Source: a virus
Strand: one strand, 5' to 3'
IMG/VR virus record: IMGVR_UViG_3300037427_004519
Span: 1 to 31,512 of that record
DNA: 31,512 bases
Shown: positions 6,913 to 16,265 of the stretch, in pieces
Layout of the letters: every line of letters begins with the position of its first letter
Numbering within the stretch: position 1 is the first letter of the stretch
The notes under the pieces: generated by a model
What the model saw: the letters and a program-made list of their open reading frames with translations, nothing else
Told to the model about the DNA's origin: nothing
Databases searched by the model: none
Program-made: the position numbers and the translations under genes

Positions 6913-6974
6913 TTTGTACCTTTTAGATTGAAAGGGGTTATCTAACAGTAATTATTACGTCACAGATGTTTATT

Positions 6975-8207
6975 TTATGGAATTAAGTTAAAACTTTCAC
7001 CCATAGAATCGCTTACGTTCAAAGGAAAGTCGACATCAAACTTTTCAACTCTCGATCCAGCGCTTGCCAGATCATCAATCATAGACAGCTCATCGCTAGG
7101 AACGTCTAGTAAGAGCGCATCGTGTATTAAAAATATTGGAACTGCCCTCATTTTTGAACTTTTGATCTTTTCAATTATATTTGAAAACCCGGAGAGGCAC
7201 ACATCAACGCCTGTTGACTGAACATAGTGACTTACAAGCAAGTGATCATCAGATCTTGAAAAGTATAGCGGCCTACCGAAAAAATTAGTTATCTTGCCTT
7301 TCTGGCTAAATTCTCTTCTTAATTTATTTGCCAATGATGTAATACCAAAAATTCGTCTTATTTTGTCTAATACTTCTGAAGCATCTATCGAGTGAGGCAA
7401 GAGACCCTGTAGTTTTAAAGATGATATTCCGTAAAGTGCACCCATAACAGACATCTTCAATTTTGCCCTTTCAAGTCTTAAACCCGTTTTCTTTGCGATA
7501 TCATCGTAGATATCTCCTGACAACATCTTGCCCGAAAGTGCTAGCATGATTCGAGGTTCTAGTGAGGAGTAGTCAAACTGTACTATCTTTCCTCCTTTGA
7601 ATTTTGAACTTATTATCGATCTATGCTCTTTCTTAAGTGTTAGGATTTTAGGGCCTCGCTTTACAGTTGTACGTCCAGTTGAGCCCTGTTGATAAACAGG
7701 TGCGCTTAAATGACCAGATTCATCAGGTACAAAGCTTTTTAATGTCGAAGTAAGTGTAGGATTCCCTTCTTTTGTGATATAATGATTAAGAGCTTTCACG
7801 TCAATAAAACTATCACAAAATGATGTCAGAACCCTTCTGTTGCTTAGGAACTTTTCATAATATGTTGTATCATTTAAATGATCAAGAACGCTCTGGAGGT
7901 CACCTAGAAGGCCTGTGATATACTTTTGAAACTCATCGTGGGGTAGAACTAAATGCCATGGAACACTTAAGGCGCCCGGTTGGCCGATTTCAGTAAAAGA
8001 TCTAATGTACTTTTCTGGTGGAGACTCCTGGGGCGACATATTAAAGAGCAAACAAAGATCGTTTAAAGACTGTTCATAGTTTGGCGCATTTCCATAAAAC
8101 CATGCACCTGACGGAACACTCGAAGACCAACTATATAGTTGGTCCGATGTCTCATAAACTAGATGTTTTTCGGTTCCTAGAACATATCTTGAAATACATA
8201 ATTCCAT
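6975..8207 (-). CDS. Family A DNA polymerase, polymerase domain only
   Basis: Template-directed DNA synthesis. The 410 residues correspond to the polymerase domain of Pol I. No DEDD 3'-5' exonuclease or 5'-nuclease domain is present. Visible motifs are STGRT at 176-180 (palm/thumb TGR motif), motif A FDYSSLEPRI at 211-220 with D212 and E217, and motif B RAKLKMSVMGALYG at 247-260 with R247, K251, Y259 and G260. M255 sits where E. coli has F762. The YVQSTGVD segment is at 328-335, and motif C is LIHDALLL at 361-368 with D363. Motif C normally reads HDE, but here the glutamate is alanine (A364). The N-terminal 170 residues are only weakly family-like. The gene follows the hub-like gene after 34 bases, and no clear ribosome site precedes the ATG at 8207. 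Confidence 0.85.
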   Translation of the reverse strand: MELCISRYVLGTEKHLVYETSDQLYSWSSSVPSGAWFYGNAPNYEQSLNDLCLLFNMSPQESPPEKYIRSFTEIGQPGALSVPWHLVLPHDEFQKYITGLLGDLQSVLDHLNDTTYYEKFLSNRRVLTSFCDSFIDVKALNHYITKEGNPTLTSTLKSFVPDESGHLSAPVYQQGSTGRTTVKRGPKILTLKKEHRSIISSKFKGGKIVQFDYSSLEPRIMLALSGKMLSGDIYDDIAKKTGLRLERAKLKMSVMGALYGISSLKLQGLLPHSIDASEVLDKIRRIFGITSLANKLRREFSQKGKITNFFGRPLYFSRSDDHLLVSHYVQSTGVDVCLSGFSNIIEKIKSSKMRAVPIFLIHDALLLDVPSDELSMIDDLASAGSRVEKFDVDFPLNVSDSMGESFNLIP

Positions 8208-8241
8208 ACCAATTTATATAGAGAATACCTGTAGTGTACAA

Positions 8242-11200
8242 CTATTCAGCACCGTATAAAGCAGCTATTTCTGCTGGTGTCTTAATAAGGAAGTCTCTTA
8301 TTCCATCGTGATCCAAAATACGGGTTTTGATAGCATTAGAATACATACCATCATTATTTTTGATAATTAGTGCAGTCATCGGTCCCCAGTGGTTCATATT
8401 AGTTTGAGAGAGACCAAAAGCCACGTTACCACCGTCGTATGCCATGGCCCATGCCTTTGATTGGCTGGAAATGAATGCATTTGCAAGAGTTAATGGATTT
8501 CCTTTAGAAGAGCAACAATTTCTCATCTTCAACATGTTCTTCCATGCGGCAGTCTGAATTTGTCCCTTTGTTGTTCCGTGCCAGGCAGCGTTGTCGTTCG
8601 GGGCTACGCCGCGGGGGAAGAAAGTCCGAAGTTTTTGGCGGGCTTCTGCATTTGTATTTGCCATAAAAGTATCCAAGTCTCCTGCGCTATCTCTACAAAA
8701 TGTATAGAAACCTCGGATATTATTATAGTGATCCTGGTGAGCCTGAATATAAGATGGATGGGTTCGGTTGCTGTTATGTGTGACCAAATAATTCTCCATG
8801 CCCATTGCATGAAACCTGAGACCGTCGACGGAAAGTGGTATATTGTTTTGATGCCTGGGTGGCCAGGCGCACGGAGATAAGTCCCTCCCACCGCCTCTTC
8901 TTTTAGTACTCATTAACTGCTTCCAAGGCACAGTAGAACCGCCCCAACCGGTAGCTGCTTTTATATAAGCTGATTTTCGAGTGGGCGCGTCCATAGTTTG
9001 GGGCCTGTCAACGGCACTGAAATTGAATCCTTCTAAATTAGAGATCGGTGCAGTACCTGCAACCCTGTCATAACAACTTGCAGCTGACAAGAAACAGGCC
9101 TGGATCAAGGATCTATAAGAAGACCAACAACTATCCAGCCAGGTCGTAAAGTCGGTCCCTCCTTGCAATGCTCTGGCTGCCCGGGCTGCTTGGGCTCGTT
9201 GTATACCCACTTCATGTATTTGATCGAGGGCAAGTTGACGATGGGCCTCCAGATTTGATGTGGCCACCTGTGTGGCACGGTCAAAACCTGCGTACGCTTC
9301 GCGGGCTGCAGCTAGCTCGGCCGGGTCCAGATCTTCGACTGCTGTTGTTGAAGTCGACGGATCTGTTGAGAGAATTTCAATTCCTGGTATGTCGGCCGCG
9401 CCGTTTTCTTCATTATTGATTCCTGCGGACATGGTTGCAGCGAGACGGTTTATTTTACTTATTGTGGGCGCAAATGATGCATAGCCTCCCTGGTATAGTA
9501 ACTCTGCTTTTGTCTCAAATTTTCCTGCCTGTATTACATGGGATACTTTAAAGACACCGTACATAGAGTCAATATCGGTACCTGTTCGCATATCAATAAA
9601 GAACTGCTGCATTGGAGCTAAAAAGGGACAGCCAAAAAATGTTGCAGACGCTTTTTGCGGCATCATCGACATTGGTAAAGAAGTTGCTTGAGATTCACCT
9701 GGTGCGCCTTGTGTACCTCTAATCATATTTATCGCTTGGAGATTTCCACCGGATTGATTTGACATAGAGATTGTTTTTACTGCTGTATTGCTCGAGCCTA
9801 CATCTATGTTGGGAGCCATGCTTTTCAAGATCCCCTTCCAATCGCCGCTGCCTAATACTGTCATTCTACCGGATGGCTGGCCGTCACTTGCGATTTCTGG
9901 AACGAAGATTCCAAAGTCAGTGAGGACCTGTCTCATTCTATTAACTTCAGCAGCTAAAAATGTGCCATTAAATGTTCCCACTGTGTCCAGATTTTCGCTC
10001 CATGCCGGTCCCAGCACAGGCTGTTGGGTTTCTAGGGCACCCGGGAGATGTTCGTCAAAGACTCGTTTTATTGCATCTTGAGCGCCATTGTAAGGTGTCG
10101 CCTTGGCATCTTCAAAGAAGATTCGCAGAATTGATTCTGAAGCGTTTCTTACACTTTGATTAGAATGAGCTGAAACGGTGCCTGGAATTGTTGCTATTGG
10201 CGCTGACCTCATTGAAAAATTCAAGGTCGGACATTGAAAAGTTCTATCTTCTCCTTCATATGCATCTTGTAGAACAGCTGCCATTGAATCAGTGGAACGT
10301 TGCTGGGCTCTTTCGCTAGAATACTTTAGTGACATTAGTCCGGTGTCTTCGTCGAATTCATAAGACTCGCCGCGAACACTGTCGAAACCATAAATGGGAT
10401 TCAAATGATTTTCAAAAAAGTAGTTATTTAAAAATCCCATAAAGTCGCCCAGGACAATATTAAAGCCGCATGCATCTTTTAGACGACCCAGACCTCGGAT
10501 GATACCTAACTCACCGTTAAGTTTTATTGGGTAAGAAGCAAGATTGAGATCACTTGCATATGAAGCATTATGATTAACGCAACCATAGAAGAATTGTATC
10601 TCCGCGTAATTATTGCTGCCTGCGAAGCCTAAAGGTTGAGCTAAAAAGATTGAAATTACTTTTGCTAAAGACACGTATCTGGGTGTTCTGTGGCCGCGAA
10701 CAAATCCTAAGTGGGCACTGGCAGAATCAGTTCCATGCATTCCTCTCATTGTCTGACTATCTACTGTCGACAGCCAGGGATCAGGACCGGAGCGAAGGGC
10801 TTGGATTTTTCTATTCCAAAATATAGAAATATTGGTCCTAGCTGATGCTAAGCCTTGTACAGCTTTTTCGAGATCATTAGCTATCTGATCCAGTTCTGGC
10901 TCAGGTGTACTTCTAAGTCGAGCAATACGAGTTTGTAAATCACGGATTCCTGCAGCATCTACTTGTAGGGCATATGCACCATTGGAGTTTTCCACGTTGG
11001 CAATAACAGTAGAATCTCTAGACGGAAACCCGGGAGTTGGGTCGGACGGATAATGATTACTAGCTTGTAGACACAAGCTTTCAAATCGTTCCATTAGCTT
11101 TAATTCATCTACACACAAATCTTCTAGAATTTGCACATCTTGTGTTAAGTCACCTGCTGCTCTGGAGTAAATTTTGCAAGTAATCTCTACTTCTCCCGAT

Positions 11201-12540
11201 GTTGTGAAAGAATAATCTGCAGTAGAAATGGTAAAATGTTCCTCGGTTTTCATTGAATCAATAAACATACCGAACGGGTTATTTTCAAGTGAATGTGGAT
11301 TACCTGCCGGGTGGGACCAGCCATATGTTATCTTTAGAAACGTCCTACCAAAACCACCAGGTGATACTAGGCCAGAGATCTCTGCCATTCGAGAGCGATC
11401 ATGAAGCTTTAGTTTCAATGTGCCTTCGGTAAAAATAATATTATTCATGGCTGGGTGGATATTGATTGTCAGTCCCATCAAAGACATGAAAGGCCGGAAA
11501 GGGTGCATAACACCGCTGTAGGGTCGATTTAGACCCCCAGTTCTGTGAATTCCCGCAGTCCTCTCATCTCCCCTTACTAGCGTTTGAGGAGACGTAAATA
11601 CCTCCATCCCGCTCACCCATCGAGCTGAAGAGTCGTCGGGCGGTTCCATTCCCATTCCTTCGAAGTCAATAGCTGTAACACCTTGATCTAGTGCCGCTGA
11701 TGGATTTGAGGGTCCTTCATCATCTGTAGTTGAGAATTTTGAAGCTTTTGTAATTGAAGCGACATCTTCAGCCGCATAACCTTGATCGCCTAAAAGAAAT
11801 CTATAAAGATTGGGTGCTTTTACCAAAGGATTGTCATAACCGCCTTCTTGAAAAAATTGAACATCGAGGTACGGTACTGCTCTTGATAATTCATGCGTGG
11901 GCAGACTATTAAAGAATACTGTGAGTGCATTCCCATCAGAGGCTGATTTTGTAAAAGTTCCGTGCGTTGATGCTATATGAAAAATTTTTGTAGCATTGGC
12001 AGCGCTGGCTACTTCTTCTTCTAGGGCTTCTCTATTGGTATCGTAATTTAGCATACCTCGATGACCGACAGGTAAGCCAGCGCCTGCATCAAAAGCCAAA
12101 CCACCGGTAAAGATGGCACCTCCTGGCCAGGGGCTACCTGTTACAGAAAAGCCTTTTAGATCCCCGCCCGCGTTATTGTGGGGTTGAATTGCTATGATAG
12201 ACATCGATTCGGGATCGTCACCAAATGTATTCTCAAGAATTTGAACCATTTCTGCGGCAGGTAAATGTCCTACACAGCTTGAAAAAAGAAGATCTCGAAC
12301 AAATTCGAGCATGCCGGCTTCACCATTGGGATCTAGACGTTCAGCTATAGCGGCTGCCAATACTTCGCCGCTAGCGCTGCCGTCCTCATTAGGGGCCGTC
12401 TCTCCTGAAAAGTCGCCTGGGTCAGCTGAGACTAATGCATCTTCCATTACGTTAGATAGTTTATAATATTCAGCTATTTGCGAGATCGCAGCATGCATTC
12501 GATTTAATTGTGCTGTTCCATTTCCCGTACTTCCAGGCAT
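8242..12540 (-). CDS. Very large baseplate hub-like structural protein
   Basis: 1432 residues. Its place after the tape measure and wedge genes, and two stretches, suggest a central baseplate hub. At about 344-480 a beta-rich segment (IIFTEGTLKLKLHD, then GFGRTFLKITYGWSHPAG) resembles the barrel of gp27/late-control-D hubs. At about 990-1012, YGVFKVSHVIQAGKFETKAE resembles the conserved closing strand of such hubs. Residues about 515-560 and 1070-1110 look helical. The last 330 residues are rich in Cys, Trp and Asn (DSCWSSYRSL, MRNCCSSKG, AFGLSQTNMNHWGP) and match nothing I recognise. No lysozyme active site was found. The ATG at 12540 has AGGA upstream, overlapping the previous stop. The hub role is inference; the structural role is more secure. 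Confidence 0.65.
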   Translation of the reverse strand: MPGSTGNGTAQLNRMHAAISQIAEYYKLSNVMEDALVSADPGDFSGETAPNEDGSASGEVLAAAIAERLDPNGEAGMLEFVRDLLFSSCVGHLPAAEMVQILENTFGDDPESMSIIAIQPHNNAGGDLKGFSVTGSPWPGGAIFTGGLAFDAGAGLPVGHRGMLNYDTNREALEEEVASAANATKIFHIASTHGTFTKSASDGNALTVFFNSLPTHELSRAVPYLDVQFFQEGGYDNPLVKAPNLYRFLLGDQGYAAEDVASITKASKFSTTDDEGPSNPSAALDQGVTAIDFEGMGMEPPDDSSARWVSGMEVFTSPQTLVRGDERTAGIHRTGGLNRPYSGVMHPFRPFMSLMGLTINIHPAMNNIIFTEGTLKLKLHDRSRMAEISGLVSPGGFGRTFLKITYGWSHPAGNPHSLENNPFGMFIDSMKTEEHFTISTADYSFTTSGEVEITCKIYSRAAGDLTQDVQILEDLCVDELKLMERFESLCLQASNHYPSDPTPGFPSRDSTVIANVENSNGAYALQVDAAGIRDLQTRIARLRSTPEPELDQIANDLEKAVQGLASARTNISIFWNRKIQALRSGPDPWLSTVDSQTMRGMHGTDSASAHLGFVRGHRTPRYVSLAKVISIFLAQPLGFAGSNNYAEIQFFYGCVNHNASYASDLNLASYPIKLNGELGIIRGLGRLKDACGFNIVLGDFMGFLNNYFFENHLNPIYGFDSVRGESYEFDEDTGLMSLKYSSERAQQRSTDSMAAVLQDAYEGEDRTFQCPTLNFSMRSAPIATIPGTVSAHSNQSVRNASESILRIFFEDAKATPYNGAQDAIKRVFDEHLPGALETQQPVLGPAWSENLDTVGTFNGTFLAAEVNRMRQVLTDFGIFVPEIASDGQPSGRMTVLGSGDWKGILKSMAPNIDVGSSNTAVKTISMSNQSGGNLQAINMIRGTQGAPGESQATSLPMSMMPQKASATFFGCPFLAPMQQFFIDMRTGTDIDSMYGVFKVSHVIQAGKFETKAELLYQGGYASFAPTISKINRLAATMSAGINNEENGAADIPGIEILSTDPSTSTTAVEDLDPAELAAAREAYAGFDRATQVATSNLEAHRQLALDQIHEVGIQRAQAARAARALQGGTDFTTWLDSCWSSYRSLIQACFLSAASCYDRVAGTAPISNLEGFNFSAVDRPQTMDAPTRKSAYIKAATGWGGSTVPWKQLMSTKRRGGGRDLSPCAWPPRHQNNIPLSVDGLRFHAMGMENYLVTHNSNRTHPSYIQAHQDHYNNIRGFYTFCRDSAGDLDTFMANTNAEARQKLRTFFPRGVAPNDNAAWHGTTKGQIQTAAWKNMLKMRNCCSSKGNPLTLANAFISSQSKAWAMAYDGGNVAFGLSQTNMNHWGPMTALIIKNNDGMYSNAIKTRILDHDGIRDFLIKTPAEIAALYGAE

Positions 12541-12546
12541 AAGCGT

Positions 12547-12837
12547 CTATCCTAACGCATCGATAATTGGGTTTACATTAACAGGTATAACAAGTCGGAC
12601 CCCTGGGGGTACTTGTAGTCCCCAACCAATATTAGATGCTGCTGCTATTACCCACCAGAGAGATGCATCGCCATAAACGCGATGTGCTACTATATCAAGA
12701 CGCTCAGATTCTTGCAATGCTTCAATACGAACGCTAACTGTACCATTTGCGATCAATTTCTTTACAACTCTTTTTGCTGAAGACGTCCCAAAATATCCTC
12801 CAGATCTTCTAAGTGACAACGGATATCTAGTCGGCAT
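12547..12837 (-). CDS. LysM-like baseplate wedge protein (gp53-like)
   Basis: 96 residues dominated by a LysM-type fold. RLDIVAHRVYGDASLWWVIA at 46-65 is followed by ASNIGWGLQVPPGVRLVIP at 67-85. This is the usual pattern of phage baseplate LysM proteins (…L..IA...YGD..LWW.I...N.I.....PG..L.IP). T4 gp53 and many small tail proteins share it. The protein probably joins wedge to hub or tail tube inside the virion rather than binding free peptidoglycan. The ATG is preceded by GGAGAATTAATT. The genes on either side are the large baseplate protein (11 bases away) and the hub-like protein (6 bases away), which fits joint assembly. Confidence 0.8.
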   Translation of the reverse strand: MPTRYPLSLRRSGGYFGTSSAKRVVKKLIANGTVSVRIEALQESERLDIVAHRVYGDASLWWVIAAASNIGWGLQVPPGVRLVIPVNVNPIIDALG

Positions 12838-12848
12838 AATTAATTCTC

Positions 12849-15800
12849 CTATTCATCATAAGGATCGCCTCCCCAAGCTCTAGAAGTCTGCCCCACATTG
12901 TAGATAGGTGCACGATTCACGCCATACTGATCTATACCAGGTGCTATATCATGCATCGGACTCATGGATATTGTAATTTGACAAGCTTTTGGGGCATTGG
13001 ACCCGGGGGATGCAGTTACCCAACCGGGACCGTCCATCCAATTGAAGTCCAATTGTGTAAGAGCACCTGCTAAACCTTTACCCCTTGTTGACTCAAATGA
13101 TTTTACGATCGGATTCTGCTCGGCCTGCATAAATCCCTGGACAATGTCGGCGTATCCCTCTGCGATTGGAAGCGTTAAGTCATCTAGGGGCGTTCCAATG
13201 ACATCGAACAGAGACGATTTTTGCAAAACTTTCCATCTCATAATTATTTTGTTAGGATCGAAACCGAATTCCTCAAGATATGTAATAAACTGTGCATTTG
13301 TTTCAATTTGTTGGTCGTCGGCTTCGGGAGGATCCTGTACTTTTACCGCAACATTACCATACTTGGCAAAACCAAGAAGATCTCCTGCAGCCATGGCTTC
13401 TGCTAAAGAATCTAAACTGCTAATTGCGTCATTGATTGCAAAGGTCACATCTTTTGGTATTTCGATATCCATTACACAGCCAATTGGATCATTGTATGCA
13501 CCAGAGCGCTGGTTTGATTTTGCCCGAAACATTGTATCTGGCGTCCCAAACAAAGGTGGGTCGGATGACGTTGTAAAATCTGTTTGAGTAGCTACTGGAT
13601 CTGTAACGCTTGGTTCGGAATTTACTGATGCTGGGTCTGTATTTTCGAAACCAAAAAGACGACTAAGCGCAAACTTAGAATAATTTGATTTTATCAGATC
13701 ACCCAGGCGTAATCTAATTATTGGCGATGCTGTGGGTATTTGAGAAAACGGTGCTGTTATTGTATTTCCGCCCTCCGTAGTTAACAATGTACCTCCGGAG
13801 TACTGTGGATATACCATCGTAACTAATTTATTTATCTTCCACCACATCTCATCAAAGTCAGAGGGGTTTGTTGCAAGAACCCAAAAGGTCATTCCAATAG
13901 ATCTGTTTGTACTGTTATAAGCCATTACTGGATCGGCACGGCCGTAAGCTTTTGTTTGATCCCAACTAACTGAATATGAGTCAGACAAAGAAGTTAAAAA
14001 GGCATGAAAAGCAATTATTTCATTTGTCCGAAGATCATGAAAGTAAAACGGCATGTATTCACTATCTAAATGATTCTCCGTGGCGCGGACTACCTCAGCA
14101 GAAAGCCTTGATTCTGCGACGTCGTTGACTTTTGATATAGTAAAGCCCTGTGAAGCGTAGGCTTGATTTGTCCATGAGGTGGGAATCATTTTGACAGAGT
14201 CCTCAGCAGAACGGAGACCGGAGGCAGCGCCATAATTTCTTACCTTTGCACTAAAAAGATAAGACGATGGAAGTTGTCCTGTACCCCAGACTAAGGTGTC
14301 GTGCTCGCCTAATGATTTCTTGCCATCATATCGACTTTTACCTACACGGTATTTTTGAGTCGGCCCAGCTGCGAGAGGCAATGCAGAGAGGGCAGATATG
14401 CCGCCTACTAGCGTGTCCCCCAATGCTAAGTCTTGAGCAGGACCTTGATATTCGGTAAGGTTTTGATCGAGTACAGTTTTGTACATTTCTCCCAAAGAAG
14501 CCAACAAATTAATATATGCCATTAATTTTGAATTTCTGATTGTTGCTAAAACTTCAGCAATACCCTGAAGAATTGCAAAGAAGCCTCCCTTGAAAGCATC
14601 ACCTATTGTTAGTCCTATCTCAATCGTAGATCGAATTACTGCTCTAAAGACTATCGAATAGTATCCGGGGGAGTCATTTACATTTTTGCCTCCGGGTAGT
14701 GCACCAAAAAGACCACCGCCTTGGGGGCGAATATCACCGTCTTCTGTCCCAAAAAAGACATCAATCCCTAGCGTCACTGCATCTCCGTATGCCATAGTAG
14801 CCATACCGTCTTCATTATGCTTGACTCCAAAAACGTGGGGCGGAACTATCATTGCAGTTGGCGGCTTATTTGGCCTTCGGCCGAGGCGATTTCTCATATG
14901 GCCTGCGCGCATCGACTGCCCGTCGCCTCGGGTGGTATTGTCCATGGGAGAGGAACACAACATTTCCATAATTTCTGCAACTATTTCTACTAAAATCTCT
15001 ACTGCAATGACAAGAGCTAAAGTCATCGTTGTCATACCCATTTTAGGAATTGCGCTAAACGGCTCTAGCGGGCTATTCATTGCACCAAAGGACTTATCTC
15101 TATAGCCTGGGTTTTCTGTTGCTACCCCTACTGTGTCTGGATTTCCTGCGCCAAAGCCTGGATTGTCTCGATTTTTAGCGTACATCTCATGTCGAGGCAC
15201 TTTAGAGGCACCTAGCTGGGCTAATGATGGTAACAATGCTTCTTGCGTTAGACCGCCTAAATTAAATCCGCCTGGAGTGTGGCCTGTGGCCATGATAACC
15301 ATTTTCTCGCCGATATCTTTCATCTCTTTTATTTTTACGGCGGCGCTATCTTCATTATAGACGCCTAACTTATTTTGCTTACTAGCAAATTTTAATGAGT
15401 CAACTTGATTATTAGATAGCGTCTCGCCGCGGCCTGCATAGGGGGTATTTTTTCCCGGATCAAAACGATTAGTAGTTGCTAAAACCGGGCTTATTATCAC
15501 TTCATCTGCTGCTCGACCCAGTGCATCATGACCTGATAGCGATCTATCTTTGCCAGATTTGTCAACTATGTCACCTAACTGGCCGGCGCTAAACGTTCCG
15601 CCGCCTCTTGTTTTTGGGTCGCCACCACCAGAGATCTTTTGAAAATAACTAGAAATCTTTGGATTATCAATAGTAGCTTCACCACCTGTATTGTCGTCTA
15701 GATATCTTTTAGCTTCGCCGCCGTCACCTGATGTGTATGCAGACGGAGTCCCATCATCGTCTCTTAAAGAAAATTCTTCTGTCTTATCACTTATCGGGTA

Positions 15801-16001
15801 ATCATTACTATTGATTCCCTGGGCTGTCGTATGATGGGTAAATCGACCTAAGGCTTCTTTTAAATCCTTTTTGAGATCGTCTACATACGGATCAGAAGAA
15901 CTGTCGCCCCCTTGGTCAACCACATAGTCTATCTTTTCAGTACTAGTTGATGATCCGTACGGGTCTTTTCTTAAAAAATCCTTTAGTGATTCTCTCGCCA
16001 T
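12849..16001 (-). CDS. Large baseplate protein, possible tube initiator (gp48/gp54 position)
   Basis: 1050 residues. The first 300 are hydrophilic, Gly/Asp/Ser-rich and probably extended. A strongly hydrophobic helix with alternating Glu lies at about 317-346 (TMTLALVIAVEILVEIVAEI). The best-formed domain is at about 648-800: YFHDLRTNEIIAFHAFL, SWDQTKAYGRADPVMAYN, RSIGMTFWVLATNPSDFDEM, WWKINKLVTMVYPQYSGG and SPIIRLRLGDLI. I recall this block in large marine phage baseplate proteins (recollection, unchecked). Tube-initiator proteins such as T4 gp48 and gp54 occupy this place between tape measure and wedge genes, so a related role is inferred. A second structured region is at about 930-1040. 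The ATG at 16001 follows AGAAGGA. Confidence 0.68.
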   Translation of the reverse strand: MARESLKDFLRKDPYGSSTSTEKIDYVVDQGGDSSSDPYVDDLKKDLKEALGRFTHHTTAQGINSNDYPISDKTEEFSLRDDDGTPSAYTSGDGGEAKRYLDDNTGGEATIDNPKISSYFQKISGGGDPKTRGGGTFSAGQLGDIVDKSGKDRSLSGHDALGRAADEVIISPVLATTNRFDPGKNTPYAGRGETLSNNQVDSLKFASKQNKLGVYNEDSAAVKIKEMKDIGEKMVIMATGHTPGGFNLGGLTQEALLPSLAQLGASKVPRHEMYAKNRDNPGFGAGNPDTVGVATENPGYRDKSFGAMNSPLEPFSAIPKMGMTTMTLALVIAVEILVEIVAEIMEMLCSSPMDNTTRGDGQSMRAGHMRNRLGRRPNKPPTAMIVPPHVFGVKHNEDGMATMAYGDAVTLGIDVFFGTEDGDIRPQGGGLFGALPGGKNVNDSPGYYSIVFRAVIRSTIEIGLTIGDAFKGGFFAILQGIAEVLATIRNSKLMAYINLLASLGEMYKTVLDQNLTEYQGPAQDLALGDTLVGGISALSALPLAAGPTQKYRVGKSRYDGKKSLGEHDTLVWGTGQLPSSYLFSAKVRNYGAASGLRSAEDSVKMIPTSWTNQAYASQGFTISKVNDVAESRLSAEVVRATENHLDSEYMPFYFHDLRTNEIIAFHAFLTSLSDSYSVSWDQTKAYGRADPVMAYNSTNRSIGMTFWVLATNPSDFDEMWWKINKLVTMVYPQYSGGTLLTTEGGNTITAPFSQIPTASPIIRLRLGDLIKSNYSKFALSRLFGFENTDPASVNSEPSVTDPVATQTDFTTSSDPPLFGTPDTMFRAKSNQRSGAYNDPIGCVMDIEIPKDVTFAINDAISSLDSLAEAMAAGDLLGFAKYGNVAVKVQDPPEADDQQIETNAQFITYLEEFGFDPNKIIMRWKVLQKSSLFDVIGTPLDDLTLPIAEGYADIVQGFMQAEQNPIVKSFESTRGKGLAGALTQLDFNWMDGPGWVTASPGSNAPKACQITISMSPMHDIAPGIDQYGVNRAPIYNVGQTSRAWGGDPYDE

Positions 16002-16023
16002 TGATTATAAGATCCTTCTAGTA

Positions 16024-16260
16024 CTAAGTATTTAACTTCTTCAAATTTTCGTTAAACTCTTCACGTTCTTCGTCGGTCATCGAACCATAGGCTTCACCAA
16101 ATGATTCAACACTGGGCATGAAAACGTCTTTTATCTCATCTATAAACTTTTCGACGTGTTCTTTTTGAGCTTCGTTTAGTTGTTCAAAGTACTTCTTGAA
16201 TCTTTCGTCTTCTCTTACTCTTTTCTTAAGATCTACGTTTAAAATATCACTTATATTCAT
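16024..16260 (-). CDS. Small acidic helical protein, unknown
   Basis: 78 residues with no family recognised. The sequence is highly charged and predicted helical throughout (KKRVREDERFKKYFEQL, MTDEEREEFNENLKKL), with no cysteine or membrane segment. It starts 5 bases after the tape measure stop with a GGGAGAT site overlapping that stop, and it is followed by the large baseplate gene. That context suggests a small baseplate or tail-assembly factor, perhaps a chaperone for its large neighbours (inference). Confidence 0.72.
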   Translation of the reverse strand: MNISDILNVDLKKRVREDERFKKYFEQLNEAQKEHVEKFIDEIKDVFMPSVESFGEAYGSMTDEEREEFNENLKKLNT

Positions 16261-16265
16261 CTCTA

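Noticed and set aside
8242-9000. Possible lysozyme or transglycosylase at the C-terminus of the hub-like protein, suggested by AFGLSQTNMNHWG
   Set aside because: No catalytic Glu/Asp arrangement of known lysozyme or transglycosylase families could be identified, so no enzymatic call is made.
12997-13587. A 196-codon plus-strand open frame inside the large baseplate gene
   Set aside because: Antisense shadow of a well-formed protein domain; no recognisable product.
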